Assembly (NCBI GenBank): GCA_947643415.1
Contig: CANRWA010000013.1
Coordinates: 16,481 to 80,480 of the forward strand
Source of the DNA: an uncultured Clostridia bacterium
GTDB taxonomy: Bacteria; Bacillota; Clostridia; Lachnospirales; Lachnospiraceae
Length of the DNA stretch: 64,000 nucleotides
Direction: 5' to 3'
Below, in pieces: positions 16,490-25,279 of the stretch (its first letter is position 1; each line of letters begins with the position of its first letter). The notes beneath the pieces were generated by a model. That model saw only the letters and a list, made by a program, of their open reading frames with translations. It did not search any database and was not told the DNA's origin. Both the position numbers and the translations under genes were made by a program.

Positions 16490-17009
16490 ACACTGCTTCC
16501 TCCGTATAAAATGTCACTTCCGGTTCCTCCGCTCCCTCAAATCCCACCGTTGCAAACAGGCATGGTACTTTTGGCAGCATTAACTTTTCAGCCATAGAAA
16601 TGCGGGGAAGGACAATAATATACTTTAAGTCATCCTGTGGCTGCAAAAGCCTTAACAGGCTTTCTTCCCCCTCGTACAGCACTACAATCTCATATCCTAC
16701 ATTTTCTTTTAAGAAAAATATCTGGGATGGGTAGACTGCCGGGTAATGTGCCATCGGGTCCACATAGTCAATAAACTTTAACAGCACCCACACCGCCAGT
16801 ATGGTACGCTGGTCCGGTCTGCATAAGGAATCCAGTCCCACATAGTACCCACCGCCCACATCTGCCACCCGCATCTGCTTCTTTAAGTTCCTTATAATAC
16901 GTTCCGCTGTCTGTGGCGGCTTCTGCAGCATCCTTATAAGCTGTGTTTTGGGCAGTACTCCGTACTGGGACAACCACTTGACCACATACTGTTCCTCCTT
17001 CAGCAGCAT
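16365..17009 (-). CDS. Winged-helix-like ICE protein (DUF5697-like)
   Basis: 214 aa. Seen: an N-terminal winged-helix pattern (LLKEEQYVVKWLSQYGVLP, QLIRMLQKPPQTAERIIRNLKKQ, DVGGGYYVG) followed by a mixed alpha/beta domain of predicted strands (IFFLKENVGYEIVVLYEG, LKYIIVLPRI, PCLFATVGFEG). The fold suggests DNA binding or relaxosome help. Oddity: the last about 40 codons overlap the next gene by 125 nt and look unlike the rest (Gly/Ser/Arg-rich), as if the natural stop has been lost. GAGGTG precedes ATG 17009. Confidence 0.6.
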   Translation of the reverse strand: MLLKEEQYVVKWLSQYGVLPKTQLIRMLQKPPQTAERIIRNLKKQMRVADVGGGYYVGLDSLCRPDQRTILAVWVLLKFIDYVDPMAHYPAVYPSQIFFLKENVGYEIVVLYEGEESLLRLLQPQDDLKYIIVLPRISMAEKLMLPKVPCLFATVGFEGAEEPEVTFYTEEAVYGTEQFLSKGVRQGRKNGREAVGSDPSGKGLLSGAPAADGI

Positions 17010-17043
17010 TGTTTCACCTCTTTTCTGTGCGTATTTTCTCCCA

Positions 17044-17071
17044 AATGCGTATTCCGCAAAAAATACGCATT
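17044..17071. repeat. Perfect 10-bp inverted repeat after virB4
   Basis: AATGCGTATT (17044-17053) and AATACGCATT (17062-17071) are exact reverse complements around an 8-nt loop; a third partial copy TGCGTATTTT lies just upstream at about 17030. It sits 1 nt beyond the virB4 stop. No T-run follows, so it is not a normal terminator. Confidence 0.7.
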
Positions 17072-17072
17072 C

Positions 17073-19691
17073 CTACTTCCCTGCCATTTCCTGACCTTTC
17101 TGGCGTTCCTTTAGGATTGCCTCCAGTTCGGCACGGTCTGTCGTAATCATCTCCTGCTCTTCCCTAGAAGCCTTGATGACCACCGGCACCTTGTTGTTAT
17201 TGGAGTACACCAGCGCCTCCCCTCTCTCAAACTGGGTAATGGAACGGATTTCCGCCTGCGTCAGTTTCAGCACCTCTTTCACATAGCGTGCCTCATCCGG
17301 CTCCAGATTGAGAATAATCTTGTTCTTGCTGTTATTCACAATCGCCCTGCCGTACTTGCCATCCTCCAGACTGAAAAAGTCCGACAAATCCTGCGTCGCC
17401 GAGATCGCCGCCCCGCCAAACCCGCGGATAGTCTTAAAGATGGTCAGGCAGAACTCCGCTGCCATCCGGTTCGAGGATGCCCCCACCAGCTGCCAGATTT
17501 CATCAATCATAATCGCTTTCTTTTTCGTACGGTCTGACTTTACCTTGTCCCATACATAGTCCAGGGCAATCATCATCCCCACCGGCAGGAGTTTCCCCTT
17601 CAGCTCCGACAAATCCAGCACAATGTACTTGTTGCTCAAATCCACGTTGGTCTGCCGGTTAAAGGACTGTGCCGAACCGGTCACAAACCGGCTTACAATC
17701 ACAGCAATCCGCTGTGTCATCGGGTTTTCCTTCAGGTTCTTATGCAAATCCCCTAAAACCGGCATTTTCTTCATGACCGGCGGACTGACAGCCGCATCCC
17801 GATACAGGCTGTCGTTATCGTGGGTAATCCCCACATCCCCGTAAGTTTTAATCAATGCTTCATCTAACATCTGCTCCTCCTCATTGCTCATATCCGGTAT
17901 GAGAAGGGAAAAGAAAATCATCAGCTGCTGGATCTTCCTTGCCAGCATCGAATCCATCTCGCTGTAGTCCATCTCATCAATCAGCTCCATTTCCGGTGTG
18001 ATGGTATGCCGGATTTCCATGATGTTGATACAGTGCGGGGAACCGGGGGCGATCTTGATAAACTGGCCCCCAATCTGGTTACATGCCCTGCGGAACTCAT
18101 GCCTCTTGATCGGCGCAATGATAAAGCACTGGATGCCACGCATTCTCATCCTGAGTGCTAAAAGCTGCAGGGTAAAGGTCTTTCCCGCCCCGCTGGTTCC
18201 CAACAAGTTGAGGTTGGCATTCTTATTCTTCTTTGTATTGAATAAATCCACGATGCAGAGGGAATTGTTATGCCGGTTGACACCTAACAGAACCCCGGAA
18301 TCATCCGACATCTCAAAACTGGTAAACATGTAGGTGGAAGCCGCCCCGCTGGTCAGCACGTTCCGCTTTGCCTTCTTTTCCAGTGACGGAGCAATCTTTA
18401 CCAATGGCATTACCGTGCGAAGTGCTGCCTCCTGCTGAAACCGGCAGTCACTGATATACATATCCATAGACTTGAGCATATCGGTCATCTGCTGCTTCCG
18501 CCACATCAGTTCCTCATAGGTCTTTCCGGATATGCTCACAAACACGGACAGAAAAAACAAATCTTCGTTATTGCTGGCAATCCCATGCTTGATATAGTAG
18601 CCTGCCTGGATGGAACTGGTCAGTTCCTCATAATCCGTACTGGTATCCTGCATATCCTTTAACTTCGTGCGGTTCAGCCGGATTCTCTGTGCCACCTTGT
18701 CAATGGCACGGCTGCGGTTTTCCCTTGTCAGGAATACATCAATGTCAATCCCGTCCCCGGCGTTGATCAGCGACGACATCCAGCCGCCACGCACCCTGCC
18801 CGGATACCCGTTCCCCTTGATAAACAAAAAGGAATAGTACAGCCCGTCCATTATAATATAGTTGTGATGGGACAGGTCAATCCCCCTGGGTGCCAGAAAA
18901 TGGCTGATGCGGATTTTGGGTATTTGATCAACACCAATCACCTTATTCTTTGCCGCCATTGTATCAATTACCACCCGGTTCACCCGGCTCTGGAACGGCT
19001 CATCCACGCAGGAACAGCGATTGAAGAACATATAAAGCATCTCTGCTGCTGCCTCATCCTCATCCCTGTTTTTTATGATGGAATTACCACACTGAAGAAA
19101 ATATGCCTTTGCATTCTGCTCTGCCGCATTTAGCATCCCATATACCTGCGAGTAGTCACCTGCATCGCCCCGTCGCATCTCCTCATACTGGAAAATCAGA
19201 AAGAACCGCCTCGTAAGTGCCTCCCTGCTTCCCACATCCTTAATCAGACGGAGATACCCCCTTGCCAGTTTCCGGCACGCCTCACTCTCCTCTGCCGCCA
19301 AATCCTCCTGTACCATTGAAATGTGCTTATCCGAATCCGCCTTTCTCGTAATGCTCTTAAACTGCATCCGCACCGGGGAAATCTTTAGCCAGCTGGAAAA
19401 CGAGGAGATAATGTTAAACTGCTCCTCCCCGGACCGCAGCATAAAGTTGATTGGCTCAATCTCCAGAATCTTAATATACCTGCCATCCGTAGTCTCAATA
19501 ATCCCGTTGGCAATGTTCTTTACCGGAATAAAATCCTGCACAAACTCAAGTTTCTCCTGCTTTGTTTTCTTCCTGCGCTCCTGTCTTTTTCCTGCCACTC
19601 CGTTCTGTCCCTGTGCCTTTCTTTTTCTTTTCTGCTTTTTTCTTTTTTGGTCGTTTCTTTTTAAGCTGCTTCTGGTCATATTTATATCCAA
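17073..19691 (-). CDS. VirB4-type conjugation ATPase
   Basis: About 800-870-aa cytoplasmic ATPase that powers assembly of the type IV secretion channel. Seen: conserved start of the domain (VQDFIPVKNIANGIIETTDG), Walker A LLGTSGAGKTF (about residues 494-504), Walker B region KKAIMIDEIWQLVG and a late ATQDLSDFF motif. The first about 50 residues are almost only Lys, Arg, Gln and Gly and overlap the upstream PrgI gene by 146 nt, so true translation may start later, near EFVQDFIPV. Member of the clostridial ICE VirB4 group next to PrgI. Confidence 0.95.
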   Translation of the reverse strand: MDINMTRSSLKRNDQKRKKQKRKRKAQGQNGVAGKRQERRKKTKQEKLEFVQDFIPVKNIANGIIETTDGRYIKILEIEPINFMLRSGEEQFNIISSFSSWLKISPVRMQFKSITRKADSDKHISMVQEDLAAEESEACRKLARGYLRLIKDVGSREALTRRFFLIFQYEEMRRGDAGDYSQVYGMLNAAEQNAKAYFLQCGNSIIKNRDEDEAAAEMLYMFFNRCSCVDEPFQSRVNRVVIDTMAAKNKVIGVDQIPKIRISHFLAPRGIDLSHHNYIIMDGLYYSFLFIKGNGYPGRVRGGWMSSLINAGDGIDIDVFLTRENRSRAIDKVAQRIRLNRTKLKDMQDTSTDYEELTSSIQAGYYIKHGIASNNEDLFFLSVFVSISGKTYEELMWRKQQMTDMLKSMDMYISDCRFQQEAALRTVMPLVKIAPSLEKKAKRNVLTSGAASTYMFTSFEMSDDSGVLLGVNRHNNSLCIVDLFNTKKNKNANLNLLGTSGAGKTFTLQLLALRMRMRGIQCFIIAPIKRHEFRRACNQIGGQFIKIAPGSPHCINIMEIRHTITPEMELIDEMDYSEMDSMLARKIQQLMIFFSLLIPDMSNEEEQMLDEALIKTYGDVGITHDNDSLYRDAAVSPPVMKKMPVLGDLHKNLKENPMTQRIAVIVSRFVTGSAQSFNRQTNVDLSNKYIVLDLSELKGKLLPVGMMIALDYVWDKVKSDRTKKKAIMIDEIWQLVGASSNRMAAEFCLTIFKTIRGFGGAAISATQDLSDFFSLEDGKYGRAIVNNSKNKIILNLEPDEARYVKEVLKLTQAEIRSITQFERGEALVYSNNNKVPVVIKASREEQEMITTDRAELEAILKERQKGQEMAGK

Positions 19692-19998
19692 CCCTCCTGA
19701 AATGTAATTTTCTCCTGTTCACCGCATACCGGATTATGTGACTGGCATACTGAAACAAGGAATCCCCGTCAATGCCCATCATGGACAACACCCCCAACGG
19801 GAGTAAAGTCAGTGTCATCACCACAATCCGGATTTTCACGGGCATCGGTATCAGCATCAGCTCCGGATACCCCACCAGCGCCACCAGAATCCCCGTCTCC
19901 ACCGCATTCCTGACTTCCAGCATACCGCCCATGATCTTGCCGGAATCCGTGTAGTTTGCTGGAATCGCATAAATGTTGCTGTATTCTCTTTCTTCCAT
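19546..19998 (-). CDS. PrgI-family (VirB3-like) conjugation membrane protein
   Basis: 150 aa. Seen: IYAIPANYTDSGKIMGGML start typical of PrgI, two membrane segments (about 34-50 and 56-75) and a very basic tail (KKKRPKKKKAEKKKKG). VirB3-like partners anchor VirB4 at the membrane, and PrgI-VirB4 adjacency is the rule in gram-positive ICEs. The basic tail is encoded by the stretch that overlaps the virB4 start. GGGAGG containing the stop of the upstream gene lies 5 nt before ATG 19998. Confidence 0.9.
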   Translation of the reverse strand: MEEREYSNIYAIPANYTDSGKIMGGMLEVRNAVETGILVALVGYPELMLIPMPVKIRIVVMTLTLLPLGVLSMMGIDGDSLFQYASHIIRYAVNRRKLHFRRVGYKYDQKQLKKKRPKKKKAEKKKKGTGTERSGRKKTGAQEENKAGET

Positions 19999-20000
19999 CG

Positions 20001-22010
20001 CTACCTCCCTAATCTGTATATCTTAGCTGTCGTCTTATATCTTCCCATGCGCAATGCCTGCTGATGGTCAGGAACAAAGATATCTACCCGGTGGATGTCA
20101 TTCTCAATCCCTTTGCCGCCCCTGTCTTCCACGGTATACATCGTTCCTTTTATCATGATCTGCGTTCCAAAGGGATAGTGGCTGGACATTGCCACCATAC
20201 CCGTAGCCGGTTTTTTTCCGCTTGCCGTATTGCCGCCTGCCCATTTCCCACAGCACTTTTCACAGTTACAGTAATGTGTCACCTCTACCTCAATGGTATA
20301 AAGTGGCTCTCCATAGGAAATGTTCGGGGACACTGCAGCATTATAATCCACTCCTGCTGGTCTGCGCAACACCAGAGAGCCTGCATAACTTGGCGTATTC
20401 AACACCACTCCTTTGCCACTGGTACAGTGAACCCACATCCCCGTACCCTTCTTATCATAACCGGCAAACATCAGCACATGGCTCCATGCCTTTCCACCGG
20501 AACCGGCAAGAAACCCCAAATCCCCCGGAAGCAGTTCCGCCTTTGTCACCGCTGTGGTCTTGGGATACTGCCCGGATGTGCCAGCCCCGATATCCACTCC
20601 CATGGCGGTGCTGTAAGTCCATGCCGTAAATCCACTGCAGTCCAGCCCATAGGGACGGATAGTTCCCGTGGAACTGGAGCCTGCCGCTGTTACCAGTTTG
20701 GGCGTATTCCACTCCTCATTCCAGCCGGGATCGCTTTTCCCGCCCCAAAAATATGGCACCTTCCCAACTAACGAAAGTGCCGTGGATAAAATATGTTTTC
20801 TGGTATCATTGCAGTTCTGGCTGTTCACAAAATCAACCAGTTCCTGATCCGTCAGACTGACATTCTCCCCGCTTCCCAAAGAACCATACAGAGCCATCTT
20901 CAGTGCTTTCGCCATGTTTTCGATTGCTTCCCGGTAGGTAATGCCAAACTGGTCATAAGCAGCATCCAGATCAATCCCAAACGCTTTCGTAATCACCGAG
21001 CTGTCAAAGGGCTGAATGGTACACTCCACATATTTCACTGTTTCCGTCGCAGGCTTCAGCATCTGCGTCCCTTTCTTCCGGTAGTAAGTCTCCTTCTTTG
21101 TCCCAGTAATCTCTCCCGCTCCATACACAGGCACCTTGACGGTTACCTTCTCATAGGCATCCACTGTAATTTCCTGATCACTGGTAAGCGGCTTGTCCTT
21201 CACATAATACGTCTTTTCTTCCAGACTGTACTGGTAAACCGGTTCCCCGCCTGCCATCCCGATTTTCTTCCTGCCAGTCACTATCTTTACTTTTTTTGAT
21301 TTGTATGTATCATAAGTAACCGGCACCTGCCTTGTCGTCTCCTTTTCCGCCTGCGTTACCGGAAACATCTCCCCGGAAACACCCTCCAGCTTTGCAATCA
21401 TGTCCTCTTTGCTGACGTTCTGCTGCTGCATGGAAGCAGAATAGGCAGCTAAAATATAGCACACATCATAGCCTGCCGAACCCTGTGCATGGTTGATAAG
21501 GGCCTCCATCGATTCCTCATAATCATACCCGCCATCCAAAATCGCTTTTTCCACCTTTGCCAGTGCCTGGTCATAGGCATCGTCCACCACAGCAGACACC
21601 GCTTCTGCCAGTTCATCATACTTTCCCTGAAGGGTTGCACCCTCTGCCGGCTTTGTCCCATCCAGCCCAAAGATGCTGTTCGACACAATAGATGGCAGGG
21701 ACACCACCATCGTAATGAGTATCAGCAGTGCCAGACAAATGCAGATGAGTACCTTAAACAGCGAATGACGCATCGACCACGCTGCGGAAAGAACCGCTCC
21801 CCACGGACCGCCTGCCGCTGTGCCTGCTGCTATCTCCGACACCGCCTTGCCGCTTTTCACCCCTGCTTTTACCGTGGCTGCCGCTGCGTTTGCTGTCGCC
21901 TGCTTTGCCGCATCCTGCCCGGCACGGCCTGCCGCCTTTGCCATCTGACCAGCTGCCCGACCGAAATTGTCGCTGCCATCCCCCATCTGCTGTTTCTCTG
22001 GTTCTGCCAT
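20001..22010 (-). CDS. Bifunctional cell-wall hydrolase of the conjugation system (NlpC/P60 plus 3D domain)
   Basis: About 669 aa. Seen: Ala/Gly-rich N-terminus, one membrane segment (about 85-112), an extracytoplasmic spacer, an NlpC/P60 endopeptidase with catalytic Cys in YGLDCSGFTAW (about residue 457) and His in AWSHVLMFAGY, and a C-terminal 3D (double-psi barrel, MltA-like) domain with THYCNCEKCCGK and VEDRGGKGI ... VDIFV. Known role of such VirB1/CwlT-like proteins: open the peptidoglycan for the mating channel. ATG 22010 is chosen because GAGGTG lies 6 nt before it; a GTG at 22019 is inside that site. Confidence 0.93.
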   Translation of the reverse strand: MAEPEKQQMGDGSDNFGRAAGQMAKAAGRAGQDAAKQATANAAAATVKAGVKSGKAVSEIAAGTAAGGPWGAVLSAAWSMRHSLFKVLICICLALLILITMVVSLPSIVSNSIFGLDGTKPAEGATLQGKYDELAEAVSAVVDDAYDQALAKVEKAILDGGYDYEESMEALINHAQGSAGYDVCYILAAYSASMQQQNVSKEDMIAKLEGVSGEMFPVTQAEKETTRQVPVTYDTYKSKKVKIVTGRKKIGMAGGEPVYQYSLEEKTYYVKDKPLTSDQEITVDAYEKVTVKVPVYGAGEITGTKKETYYRKKGTQMLKPATETVKYVECTIQPFDSSVITKAFGIDLDAAYDQFGITYREAIENMAKALKMALYGSLGSGENVSLTDQELVDFVNSQNCNDTRKHILSTALSLVGKVPYFWGGKSDPGWNEEWNTPKLVTAAGSSSTGTIRPYGLDCSGFTAWTYSTAMGVDIGAGTSGQYPKTTAVTKAELLPGDLGFLAGSGGKAWSHVLMFAGYDKKGTGMWVHCTSGKGVVLNTPSYAGSLVLRRPAGVDYNAAVSPNISYGEPLYTIEVEVTHYCNCEKCCGKWAGGNTASGKKPATGMVAMSSHYPFGTQIMIKGTMYTVEDRGGKGIENDIHRVDIFVPDHQQALRMGRYKTTAKIYRLGR

Positions 22011-22091
22011 TGTTATCACCTCATTTCTCTGTATCTCTTACTCCGTTCTTTATAAATCCACCAATCCAGCCATTACCATCAGCTTTTACTA

Positions 22092-24176
22092 TCAACCTTT
22101 TCGCCTCGGAGCTCTTGCTGCTAAATGCTCCCGTTTCTTTGGCTCTGCATACCGCTCTGGTGTACTCCGGTAACGGACCGATTCCACGGAAACAGTCCTC
22201 ACGCTGTCGCCATCGTATATCGGTTTTCCATCCTCATATACCGGCTTTCTGTCCACAGATGCCTCTCCATGAATGGCATACCACTGACCGCCCCTGCTGT
22301 CCTCATATACCTGATAATCGCCACGGGGCGCTGCATACTGGGATGTATCATAAAACCTTGTTCCCGAACCGTCACTATGCCAGACTTCCATCTGTCCTTC
22401 CAGCCATCTCGAACCATCCACAGAAGATACCTGCTGTTCGTATCCCGTCATGAATATCTGGAACTGAGACTGGTTATAGGCATCTGCAGCCTCCCCAGAC
22501 TCAAATACAGGTGTCTGTGCGTGTTGCTGCATTGCATACCAGTCCACACCATCGGATGCCTGTATGCTGCCATGTGGGGCATCCGGCTCCTCATAAAAGG
22601 CACTGCTGTACCACAGGGAATTTCCACCTTCTGTAGATGCCTCCAGTACACCCTCATCCACGGTACGGAGCATCGTATCCTCCGGCAGTTCCGGAAACAT
22701 CTCATGGATTCTTGCTGCCTCAGATATATCTCCTGCAAATCCCGGTGTGCCAAAGAAAGCGCCTGCGCCATCCCCGGCTGCTGTCTGATACCACATGCTT
22801 CCATCCGAAGCCTCCACAAGAGCTGACGCCCCCTCCGGTTTCTCAAACTGGTTTTTATCATACAGGTTCAGTTCTGCCATTTTTCCATCCGGCATCATTG
22901 CCGTGGTACTGATCTTCCCTCCGGAAATCTGCGTATCCTTTAGCGGAACGCCCTTTAGCTGGGGCATGTAATTGGCAAGGCTTTTATCTGCAATCTCCCC
23001 GCCAATCGTCCCGGACATCTTCGGATTTCTGGATGCCACAGAGGAAATGGAATCCCCTGTCAGAGTGGCACCGTTTCTTGCGGCAATCCCGCCAAAGGTC
23101 CTGCCCACAAATCCAAGACCGCCGCCGGCTCCCATGCGGATACCGCCATCCACAACCGCATCCCGAACATAACTGTTACTTTTGAATTTACCGGCGAATC
23201 CAGCAGCAGCCGCTCCTGCACCCGTCGCCGCTGCACTGCTTCCACCGCCAAAGACACTGCCGGCACTTCTTGCACCACTGCCAAGACCGCTCACTGCCCT
23301 CGCTGCCATCATCAGTTCCAGCCCCATGCCGCTTCCGGTCTGGGCAACATTCAGCCCCATCGCTGCCAGATAGCTGTCAAACTTCTGTGCCGTCTTCAGA
23401 AAGGCAATGGCACAGAACAGCCATAGGAAAATGCTTCCATTACCGTTCGACAGTTCTCCGCCATTTCCCACGTACTGGCCAACCGAGGTCGAAAATCCCC
23501 GTAAAAACCACACATTCATCACCAGCAGTAAAAGCTGGGAACCTACCATCCGGCACCATGACTTAAAAACCGGCACCGTTGCTTTGGATGCCCCCATCGA
23601 AAAAGCAAGCGGCGAGGTATAACAGAGAACCCCCACCACAATGTACCTCTCCATGGTTTCCAACAGCAGCTTGAAATAATTCCATCCCAGTGCAATCATC
23701 AGGATGACTAAAAGCAGCAGGCCAACCACCGTTGCAATGGAGACAATCGTTGTCATTCCGTTTTTCAGGGCATTCTCCACCCCCGCAAAGGTAAAGTCCT
23801 CTTTGTTCATCTTCAGTTCCAGCAGCGCCGTATAAGGTGCCGTGGCAATATTCAGAGTAATCTGAAAAATCGGTTTCGCATACCCAATCAGAAGGGCAGA
23901 CAGGCTGCTCCTGGCTAACAGCGTCCACGGGTTCTCCGCCTCCGTAACCGGTCCGCCAAACACCCGGAACAGCTGCCACACCGTTATTAAAAAAAGAACT
24001 GCCCATGCGGTATACTGCATTACCGTAAATGCCTTTGTGACAAAAGGAAAATACTCCTCCATAGCGGTCATATCCGTTCCCAGTGCATCCAGAAATAAAC
24101 CGGATACGGCATCCATGATCTCTGACACAATGCTGCTGATCCATGTGACAATCCCTTCAAATATCCAGTCAAGCAT
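22092..24176 (-). CDS. VirB6/TrbL-like polytopic mating-channel protein
   Basis: 694 aa. Seen: six or so membrane segments in residues 1-280 (TAWAVLFLITVWQLF, TIVSIATVVGLLLLVILMIAL, YIVVGVLCYTSPLAF, GNGSIFLWLFCAIAF), a Gly/Ala/Ser-rich stretch at about 298-335, then a soluble tail with repeated short motifs around W-Y residues (SDGSMWYQTA, GGNSLWYSSA, SDGVDWYAM, SRGGQWYAI). The tail's four or five WY repeats are unusual and may face the outside or bind partners. Inner-membrane pore component by family. Confidence 0.9.
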   Translation of the reverse strand: MLDWIFEGIVTWISSIVSEIMDAVSGLFLDALGTDMTAMEEYFPFVTKAFTVMQYTAWAVLFLITVWQLFRVFGGPVTEAENPWTLLARSSLSALLIGYAKPIFQITLNIATAPYTALLELKMNKEDFTFAGVENALKNGMTTIVSIATVVGLLLLVILMIALGWNYFKLLLETMERYIVVGVLCYTSPLAFSMGASKATVPVFKSWCRMVGSQLLLLVMNVWFLRGFSTSVGQYVGNGGELSNGNGSIFLWLFCAIAFLKTAQKFDSYLAAMGLNVAQTGSGMGLELMMAARAVSGLGSGARSAGSVFGGGSSAAATGAGAAAAGFAGKFKSNSYVRDAVVDGGIRMGAGGGLGFVGRTFGGIAARNGATLTGDSISSVASRNPKMSGTIGGEIADKSLANYMPQLKGVPLKDTQISGGKISTTAMMPDGKMAELNLYDKNQFEKPEGASALVEASDGSMWYQTAAGDGAGAFFGTPGFAGDISEAARIHEMFPELPEDTMLRTVDEGVLEASTEGGNSLWYSSAFYEEPDAPHGSIQASDGVDWYAMQQHAQTPVFESGEAADAYNQSQFQIFMTGYEQQVSSVDGSRWLEGQMEVWHSDGSGTRFYDTSQYAAPRGDYQVYEDSRGGQWYAIHGEASVDRKPVYEDGKPIYDGDSVRTVSVESVRYRSTPERYAEPKKREHLAARAPRRKG

Positions 24177-24244
24177 TTTTTACCACCTCCCTGTCTGCCT
24201 GACTCCTAACCCATGCAAAAACTTCGATCCATCATGGGTACTTC

Positions 24245-24625
24245 TCAGCCTTTGTAGCTTCCACCGGCAATCAGTGGCTGCAGGTACGCTACAATAAAGC
24301 CAAGTGAATTGAGCACAATCCATGTGACTACAATCCGCTTGAGCCAGCTGGTCGCTTCATCCACAGCACGCTGGTTTCTGGAAATCATCCGGACAATCAG
24401 GGCAATGGCTGCCGCTGTCACACCCACAATGGTGCTGATGCCGATAATCTCACCATACACGTCTTTCATGATGGTGGAAAACCGGTTCCAGATGGTATCC
24501 CCACCGCCCTTATCCTTTGCCGCCAGAACCGGCTGCAGGGAAATGAGCATCATAGATAACATCCCCACAGCAGACCAGTAAACAGTCCGCAGGCGGTTAC
24601 CTCCCGCTTTCAGTTTCTTTACCAT
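24245..24625 (-). CDS. VirB2/TrbC-like pilin-type small membrane protein (Maff2-like)
   Basis: 126 aa. Seen: signal-like first hydrophobic segment (about 15-36, ending VLAAK), a Gly-rich turn (KGGGDTIW), then two membrane segments (about 61-80 and 95-115) separated by a basic loop RMISRNQRAVDEATSWLKR. This is the TrbC/VirB2 layout and it sits at the head of the conjugation operon, as in related ICEs. AAAGGAGG lies 7 nt before ATG 24625. Confidence 0.85.
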   Translation of the reverse strand: MVKKLKAGGNRLRTVYWSAVGMLSMMLISLQPVLAAKDKGGGDTIWNRFSTIMKDVYGEIIGISTIVGVTAAAIALIVRMISRNQRAVDEATSWLKRIVVTWIVLNSLGFIVAYLQPLIAGGSYKG

Positions 24626-24665
24626 GCTTCAACCTCCTTTGCATGTCTGCTTCGGAACAAGGCAT

Positions 24666-24707
24666 AAAAAAATACCGCTCCAAAAGCTGGAAAGCTCTCA
24701 AAACGGC
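24666..24707 (-). terminator. Attenuator-like terminator in the conjugation-operon leader
   Basis: On the minus strand GCCGTTTTGAGAGC (24694-24707) pairs with GCTTTTGGAGCGGT (24674-24687), 14 pairs with several G-U, followed by seven T (24666-24672). Flanking GGCAAAAAC and the T-run side ATGCC pair further. It lies between the promoter at 24776 and the first transfer gene, 40 nt before its ATG. Confidence 0.6.
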
Positions 24708-24775
24708 GTTTTTGCCTGTGTTCCCTATTGATTTGTTCTTTATCCCGTGGGCATCTCCCACTTTTGGACAATACC

Positions 24776-24804
24776 ACTATACACTTTTTTCATTTGCATG
24801 TCAT
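24776..24804 (-). promoter_or_regulatory. Candidate promoter of the conjugation operon
   Basis: Minus-strand ATGACA (24799-24804), 17-nt spacer, TATAGT (24776-24781); each box matches 5/6. It gives a leader of about 145 nt that contains the attenuator-like hairpin. Confidence 0.65.
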
Positions 24805-24850
24805 CGGCTGGGGTGTGCCAATTTTATGCCAATTTAGTGACATGAAGATT

Positions 24851-25279
24851 TCACCCTATCCCCTCAATCAGTGCCACCAACTCCAGCCACACATCCACAT
24901 CGCTGTCTGGAGCCGCCCACAACCGGATAGACAATATCGTAATTGCCTGCTGTTTAAGCCGGTAATAATGCCTTGATGACATATCCAGCCGATACAACAG
25001 TTCATGATGGCTCAATTTCTCCGGCGCTATGTAGGTCAGGTAAATCAACTGGTACAGCCTCTCCCCATTCTCCGGCTTTTTCTTCAGCACAGTAAGCGCC
25101 TCATTCACTCGGTCCAGAAGCAGCCTTGACTTTTTTACCCCTTCCAGTCTGCTCTCCAGTTTCCGGTTTCCCCATGACATCTCCAAATCTACCTGCTCCA
25201 ACAACGTATCCAGCCCCTCAAAAGGTTTTTCCAGCTCACTGGCAACATTTCTCCGGAAAGCATTCCAAAAGCCACACAA
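24851..25279 (-). CDS. C-terminal part of a split sigma-like/ArpU-type regulator
   Basis: Open frame of 142 codons. Seen: coiled helix (LEKPFEGLDTLLEQVDLEM ... LESRLEGVKKSRLLLDRV), then a region-4-like helix-turn-helix (LIYLTYIAPEKLSHHELL, YRLDMSSRHYYRLKQQAI). Such proteins in ICEs and phages act as transcription activators. The only early start codon is a TTG (25279) lying inside the upstream frame without a ribosome site. The frame follows on from the 25236-25481 frame after a +1 step near the TGA at 25236-25238, so the two are probably one protein. Confidence 0.65.
   Translation of the reverse strand: MCGFWNAFRRNVASELEKPFEGLDTLLEQVDLEMSWGNRKLESRLEGVKKSRLLLDRVNEALTVLKKKPENGERLYQLIYLTYIAPEKLSHHELLYRLDMSSRHYYRLKQQAITILSIRLWAAPDSDVDVWLELVALIEGIG

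Noticed and set aside
17044..17071. Rho-independent terminator after virB4
   Set aside because: Perfect stem but no T-run on either strand side.
20064..20771. 235-codon plus-strand open frame opposite the NlpC/P60 gene
   Set aside because: His/Cys/Pro-rich shadow peptide without family features.
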